Shown one piece after another: positions 59,860-64,000 of a DNA stretch of 64,000 nucleotides; position 1 is the first letter of the stretch, and each line of letters opens with the position of its first letter. A program made the position numbers and the translations under genes. This DNA comes from an uncultured Oscillospiraceae bacterium. GTDB taxonomy: Bacteria; Bacillota; Clostridia; Oscillospirales; Acutalibacteraceae. The notes beneath the pieces were generated by a model, which saw only the letters and a program-made list of their open reading frames with translations, ran no database searches and was not told where the DNA came from. Location of the stretch: assembly GCA_900539845.1 (NCBI GenBank), contig UQDP01000003.1:62001-126000 (forward strand), in the 5' to 3' direction.

Positions 59860-60915
59860 ATGGATTTAAAGATAAAAGAAACGGATGTGTGGGATTTTCT
59901 TTCCGAAGACAAAAAGCCGGTTGTGATCTACGGAATGGGAAACGCCGCGGAGAGAATCATTGACCTGCTTAAAGAAAAAGGCATAGAAATCAGCGATATT
60001 TTTGCCAGCGATGAATTTGTGCGCGGTCATTCCTTTCTAGGTTACAAGGTGCTGAAATACGCTGATATATGCGAAAAATATGAGGATTTCAATGTAGTGC
60101 TGGCATTTGCCACACGCCTACCGGAGGTTATTGAGAACATCAGCAGGATAAACGCAGAGCACCGGGTTTTCGCCCCCGACATTCCCGTTGCCGGCGGCGG
60201 ATTATTTACCGGGAAATATTTTGAGGAGCACAAAAACGAATTTGAAGAGGTCTTCACCCTTCTTGCCGATAACGAAAGCAAACGCGTTTACGAAAACGTT
60301 ATAAATTATAAGATAAGCGGAAAGATCGGTTATCTTCTTGCCTGCTGCGAATATGATAAAAATAAAATATATTCGGATATTCTGAAGCTCTGTGATAACG
60401 AGATCATCATTGACGCAGGAGCGTATGACGGCGATACGATCAGAGAATTCACACAGTTCACAAACGGGCGATACAAACATATTTACGCCCTTGAGCCTGA
60501 CGCTAAGAATTTTAAAAAGCTGACAAGAAATACAGCTTCCATGAAAAAGATCAGTCTGTATAACGCGGCGGCGTGGGACAAACGTGAAACACTGATATTT
60601 TCCGCTAAGGCAGGACGCAATTCAAAACTTTCCGCTCAGGGAAGCACAGTTGATGCCGTTGATATTGACAGCATTGCCAAAGACGGCGCAACGCTTATAA
60701 AAATGGATATAGAGGGAGCGGAGATGAAAGCGCTGTGCGGCTGTGAAGAAACCATCAGCAAATACAAGCCCAAGCTTTATATCTGCGCCTACCACAGAAA
60801 CGAGGATCTGTTCGCCCTGCCGCTCAAAATACGAAATCTCAACAGCGGCTACAATATCTATTTCAGACACAGCGCTTATATCCCCGCATGGGAAAGTAAT
60901 TTTTACTGCGTCTAA
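59860..60915 (+). CDS. FkbM family methyltransferase with N-terminal Rossmann-like domain
   Basis: 351 residues. An N-terminal nucleotide-binding-like fold has VVIYGMGNAAERI (21-33). The C-terminal SAM-dependent domain has IDAGAYDGDT (184-193), YALEPDAKNFKKL, and the late KMDIEGAEMKAL and PKLYICAYHR blocks typical of FkbM methyltransferases. Such two-domain proteins often act in polysaccharide or glycan modification; the substrate is unknown. The ribosome binding site is poor. It is followed 13 bases later by mscS. Confidence 0.87.
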   Translation: MDLKIKETDVWDFLSEDKKPVVIYGMGNAAERIIDLLKEKGIEISDIFASDEFVRGHSFLGYKVLKYADICEKYEDFNVVLAFATRLPEVIENISRINAEHRVFAPDIPVAGGGLFTGKYFEEHKNEFEEVFTLLADNESKRVYENVINYKISGKIGYLLACCEYDKNKIYSDILKLCDNEIIIDAGAYDGDTIREFTQFTNGRYKHIYALEPDAKNFKKLTRNTASMKKISLYNAAAWDKRETLIFSAKAGRNSKLSAQGSTVDAVDIDSIAKDGATLIKMDIEGAEMKALCGCEETISKYKPKLYICAYHRNEDLFALPLKIRNLNSGYNIYFRHSAYIPAWESNFYCV

Positions 60916-60928
60916 AAGGAGGAGCAAA

Positions 60929-61996
60929 ATGCCTGCGGCAGTAACGGAATTTTTTGAACAGTACAGTTTTTATATAAACATAGCGCTCGGCGCAGCGGTC
61001 TTCATTGCGCTTACGGCGCTCAGAAACAAAATAGCCGATCTTTTGCTTAAAATCTTGGCAAAACTCTTTTTCGCCAAAAAGCCCGAAAGGCGCGAAGGAT
61101 TTATTTCAAGCCTCAAACGCCCGGTGGCGTTCTATTTTATCGTGCTCGGCGCTTTTATAGGCGTTATGATCAATTACCGTCATTCGGCAATAGTGGGCAC
61201 ATTTAAAATTATCTCTATCTTATTTGCCTGCTGGTGTGTGATCAGCTTTGTTTCAGATAATCTTGAAGCTTTTCTAGGCTCAAAAAGTCAAGATCCCAGA
61301 GTTAACAACATCGCCGTCAAATTTATTTCAAACATCCTGAAAGTGCTGACAGTATGTATTGCAATAGTAATGGTGATCTCGGAACTCGGATACAATATAA
61401 ACGGACTGCTTACGGGACTCGGCGTCGGAGGTCTTGCCGTTTCCCTTGCAGCCCAGGATTCCATAAAGAGCATCATTTCAGGCTTTGTGATTATGTTTGA
61501 CCGGCCTTTTGATGTTGGTGATTTTATAGAGACGAATGAATTTTCAGGCACGGTTGAAGACATAACCATGCGCTCAACAAGAGTCCGTAAGCTTGACGAC
61601 ACTATAATAGTGGTTCCGAATACAATCATTGTAGATGATCTTATTACAAATTACGCCAAGCTGAACAAACGCCTTGTTGATATGAAAATAGGACTGCTTT
61701 ATTCCACCACGGACAGTGTTCTGCACAAATGCATAAACGAAATAAACACGTTTCTCGAAAACCATGCAAAAGTTGAAAACGAATCGATACGTGTTCGCTT
61801 TGTTGAATTCGACGATTCTTCCCTCAACATTCAGATAAGGTGTTATGTTGATATCATCGGACTTGAGGATTACTACGCATTCTGCGAAGAGCTCAACTTT
61901 GCGATAAAGCGGATCGTTGATGACAGCGAAACGGATTTTGCTTATCCCACAAGCAGTATTTTCATCGAAAACAAAGATAAATGCGATAACGTCTGA
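60929..61996 (+). CDS. Mechanosensitive channel of the MscS family
   Basis: 355 residues from MPAAVTEFFEQYSFY, behind AAAAGGAGGAGCAAA. About four membrane helices come first, and the pore helix is GLGVGGLAVSLAAQDSIKSI, followed by MFDRPFDVGDFIE and the beta domain with RSTRVRKLDDTIIVVPN, then a C-terminal alpha/beta domain. MscS channels release solutes on hypo-osmotic shock. An upstream in-frame extension overlaps the FkbM gene and was rejected. It lies between FkbM and sulfatase genes, an unusual setting. Confidence 0.93.
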   Translation: MPAAVTEFFEQYSFYINIALGAAVFIALTALRNKIADLLLKILAKLFFAKKPERREGFISSLKRPVAFYFIVLGAFIGVMINYRHSAIVGTFKIISILFACWCVISFVSDNLEAFLGSKSQDPRVNNIAVKFISNILKVLTVCIAIVMVISELGYNINGLLTGLGVGGLAVSLAAQDSIKSIISGFVIMFDRPFDVGDFIETNEFSGTVEDITMRSTRVRKLDDTIIVVPNTIIVDDLITNYAKLNKRLVDMKIGLLYSTTDSVLHKCINEINTFLENHAKVENESIRVRFVEFDDSSLNIQIRCYVDIIGLEDYYAFCEELNFAIKRIVDDSETDFAYPTSSIFIENKDKCDNV

Positions 61997-62016
61997 AAGC
62001 GCAGAAAGGCTTCACT

Positions 62017-63336
62017 ATGAAAAACATCATTTTTTATTTTTCGGACCAGCAGCGCTGGGACACAGTAAACGAAGATCTGACGCCCAACCTTATGCAGCTT
62101 GCCGAAGAAGGCGTACTGTTTGAAAACAGCTTTACCTGCCAGCCTGTATGCGGTCCGGCACGTTCCTGTTTACAGTCGGGAATGTATGCCACCGAGACAG
62201 GATGCTACGTAAACGGTATTGCGCTTCCGAATACGATCACCCCGCTTGCAGAATATTTTAACCGCGCGGGATATCAAACGGCTTACATAGGCAAATGGCA
62301 TCTCGGTTCAGACAGATATCCGGGAATCGGCGTTCACTGTGAAAAAACGGCTATACCAAAAGACAGGCAGGGCAAATATCAGTATTGGCGCGCCGCAGAC
62401 TGTCTTGAATTCACTTCGCACGGCTATGACGGGTATGTTTTTGACGGTGACGGAAACCGGCTCGATTTTAAGGGATACAGAGCGGACTGCATAAATGATT
62501 ACGCGCTTGACTATCTTGACAAAAGAGATAAGGATAAGCCGTTTTTTATGTTTATAAGTCAGCTTGAGCCGCACCATCAGAATGACAGAAGCTGTTACGA
62601 GGGCTATAAAGAGACCGTTGAAAAATATCGGGATTACCCCTTGCCGGACGATCTGACATTTTTAAAGGGCGACTACAAAGAAATGTATCCCGATTATATT
62701 TCTGCAATAAACAGGCTTGACTACAATGTGGGCAGACTTGTTGAAAAGCTTAAATCGCTCGGAATATATGAAGATACAATCATCATTTACACCAGCGATC
62801 ACGGCTGCCACTTTAAAACAAGAAATCTGGAATATAAGAGAAGCTGCCACGAAAGCAGTACGCACACGCCGCTTATAATCAAGGGCGGCGGCTTTGAAGG
62901 AGGAAAAAAAGACAAACGCCTTGTGAGCCTGATTGATCTTCCCCCCACAATGCTGTCTATGGCGGGGATCAAAATACCGCCGCATTTTAAAGGTCTGGAT
63001 CTTACAGCGCAGACCGACGATCCCGAGACCCGGCGCAAATGCGTATTTATGCAGATAAGCGAAAGTCAGTGCGGCAGAGCCGTCAGGACGGACCGATTCA
63101 AATACTCCGTACGCGATATCAAACCCTCCGGCTATCTTCACGAAAGCAGCAAAGTCTATTTTGAGGACTATCTTTACGATTTAAAGAAAGACCCGAATGA
63201 GAAAGAAAATCTGATAAAAAATCCGCGATATGCCCACATACGTCAGGAGATGAAATATCTGCTGATCGGCGAGATGCAGAATGCCGGTGAAGAGATACCT
63301 GTCATTCTGCCGACTGTAATCAAGCGGAAGAAGTAA
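62017..63336 (+). CDS. Cys-type sulfatase (family S1)
   Basis: 439 residues. SDQQRWDT (9-16) binds the metal and VCGPAR (44-49) is the C-x-P-x-R sulfatase signature, with Cys45 the predicted formylglycine precursor. YIGKWHLGSD and IYTSDHGCHFKTR follow in the expected order. No signal peptide is visible, so cytosolic action on an imported sulfated sugar is inferred. The Cys must be matured by an anaerobic sulfatase-maturating enzyme, not in this window. It may share the FkbM-mscS transcript (20-base gap). Confidence 0.92.
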   Translation: MKNIIFYFSDQQRWDTVNEDLTPNLMQLAEEGVLFENSFTCQPVCGPARSCLQSGMYATETGCYVNGIALPNTITPLAEYFNRAGYQTAYIGKWHLGSDRYPGIGVHCEKTAIPKDRQGKYQYWRAADCLEFTSHGYDGYVFDGDGNRLDFKGYRADCINDYALDYLDKRDKDKPFFMFISQLEPHHQNDRSCYEGYKETVEKYRDYPLPDDLTFLKGDYKEMYPDYISAINRLDYNVGRLVEKLKSLGIYEDTIIIYTSDHGCHFKTRNLEYKRSCHESSTHTPLIIKGGGFEGGKKDKRLVSLIDLPPTMLSMAGIKIPPHFKGLDLTAQTDDPETRRKCVFMQISESQCGRAVRTDRFKYSVRDIKPSGYLHESSKVYFEDYLYDLKKDPNEKENLIKNPRYAHIRQEMKYLLIGEMQNAGEEIPVILPTVIKRKK

Positions 63337-63386
63337 TATTAAATTACACAAAAAAACAGAATCCCCACTGATCGTACACAACAAAA

Positions 63387-63420
63387 AAATATCCGCCTGT
63401 TTATGCAGGCGGATATTTTT
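63387..63420. terminator. Bidirectional terminator between the sulfatase and GPH genes
   Basis: AAATATCCGCCTG / CAGGCGGATATTT with A- and T-runs on either side, between convergent genes. Confidence 0.92.
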
Positions 63421-63462
63421 TACCCCTTATTATGAATATGGCTTTAAAGCCTTTTCATTGAA

Positions 63463-64000
63463 TCAAGCCTCTTCGGATGAAGACGGGAGTTCACCTTCAG
63501 CCTCGGAACGCTTTTTAATCAGTTCGCCGAGTATTCTCTCATGCTCTTTATCGGAAAGCGCATATTTCAAAGTCGGAATAGCTGAAAGAATCATGCCGAC
63601 AGCGATCGGAACCGAAATCAGGAAGAACATGATCATTGCATATTTTCCGTCATTATATGTAACGAAGCTTTCGCCGTTTGCAAGCGCCTCGTTCATAACG
63701 GCTATATTCTTATCAGAGAAGCCTACGGCTGCATATGCAGCGGACTGAATCAGCGCCGCTATACCGCCTGCAAGCTTTGTGATAAAGCTCTGACCGGAGA
63801 AGAAGATGCCGTCCGGACGTATGCCGGTGTGATATTCCTCATAATCCACACAATCGGCAATCATAACAGACTGCATAACATTGATTCCGCCCATTGCAAA
63901 GCTTGCGAAGAAGAGAAGAACGCCTGCAACAATTACCCAGCCGATCGTTGTAAGATTTCCGTCTGCAAGGAAATAGGCAACGATAAGAAGGAAGAACGGA
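63463..64000 (-). CDS. GPH/MFS sugar transporter, C-terminal part; gene continues beyond the window
   Basis: About 178 residues are visible; the frame is open to the window edge. ADCVDYEEYHTGIRPDG is the conserved GPH motif of the C-terminal half, with four predicted membrane helices around it and a charged tail (ERILGELIKKRSEAEGELPSSSEEA in pieces). It is convergent with the sulfatase gene, so uptake of a sulfated sugar is only a guess. Confidence 0.85.
   Translation of the reverse strand, partial: PFFLLIVAYFLADGNLTTIGWVIVAGVLLFFASFAMGGINVMQSVMIADCVDYEEYHTGIRPDGIFFSGQSFITKLAGGIAALIQSAAYAAVGFSDKNIAVMNEALANGESFVTYNDGKYAMIMFFLISVPIAVGMILSAIPTLKYALSDKEHERILGELIKKRSEAEGELPSSSEEA

Noticed and set aside
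60743..60928. 62-codon N-terminal extension of the MscS protein
   Set aside because: It overlaps the FkbM gene, looks low-complexity, and a strong AAAAGGAGGAG site precedes the downstream ATG at 60929.

Overview
The window looks like the chromosome of an anaerobic Gram-positive of the class Clostridia, most probably an uncultured gut Oscillospirales/Ruminococcaceae-type organism. The assignment is inference. It rests on Firmicutes gene orders (mraZ-rsmH-ftsL-PBP-murE-mraY-ftsW-murG-murA-ftsQ-ftsZ; ylxM-ffh-rpsP-khpA-rimM-trmD; phoH-ybeY-era-yqzL-recO-mutS2), a CIRCE heat-shock operator, an HPr with Ser46, strong AGGAGG-type ribosome binding sites, sigma-A-like TTGACA/TATAAT promoters, moderate GC, and many sugar transporters of the GPH (MelB-like) family next to glycosidases and sulfatases. 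No phage, insertion sequence, CRISPR array or rRNA operon is visible.

Layout. 1-5.9 kb: the 3' part of a carbamoyl-phosphate synthase large subunit gene fused in frame to diaminopimelate epimerase, a cytidylate-kinase-like gene, htpG under a perfect CIRCE element, and small genes including a 45-residue ribbon-helix-helix protein. 5.9-16.3 kb: a lipoprotein, cca, a leftward operon pgm - NifU-like - GH38 alpha-mannosidase - membrane protein, a DUF308-type membrane protein and an EF-G paralogue. 16.3-22 kb: an AT-rich ECF S-component gene behind an unidentified structured leader, mntP behind a yybP-ykoY manganese riboswitch with terminator, a GPH transporter, a histidine phosphatase, a split ThrE-type exporter and an initiator tRNA. 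22-30.6 kb: a GPH transporter with a long soluble tail, an LtaS-like phosphoglycerol transferase, a UPF0178 protein and a second, different GH38 enzyme.

30.9-43.9 kb: the division and cell wall (dcw) cluster, read leftwards from a consensus promoter with four 10-bp-spaced MraZ boxes. It lacks murF, murD, murC and ftsA. ftsZ has its own promoter. Between ftsZ and the convergent GH38 gene lies a terminator-flanked stretch with 12-bp-spaced TGTTGAA repeats and no gene. 44-50 kb: another GPH transporter, ogt, a coiled-coil protein, coaD, rsmD, uvrC, and ptsH with a palindrome filling its promoter spacer. 50-59.7 kb: trmD/rimM, khpA/rpsP/ffh/ylxM, mutS2, recO, a tiny yqzL, era, ybeY and phoH. 59.8-64 kb: a rightward FkbM methyltransferase - MscS channel - sulfatase group, then a GPH transporter cut by the window end.

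How it fits together: most of the window is housekeeping (cell wall precursor synthesis and septation, protein targeting, tRNA and rRNA modification, DNA repair). Sugar import and processing genes (four GPH transporters, two GH38 enzymes, a sulfatase, a phosphohexomutase) are interspersed. The least expected features are the CarB-DapF fusion, the unidentified leader of the ECF gene, the repeat array beside ftsZ and the ptsH palindrome.
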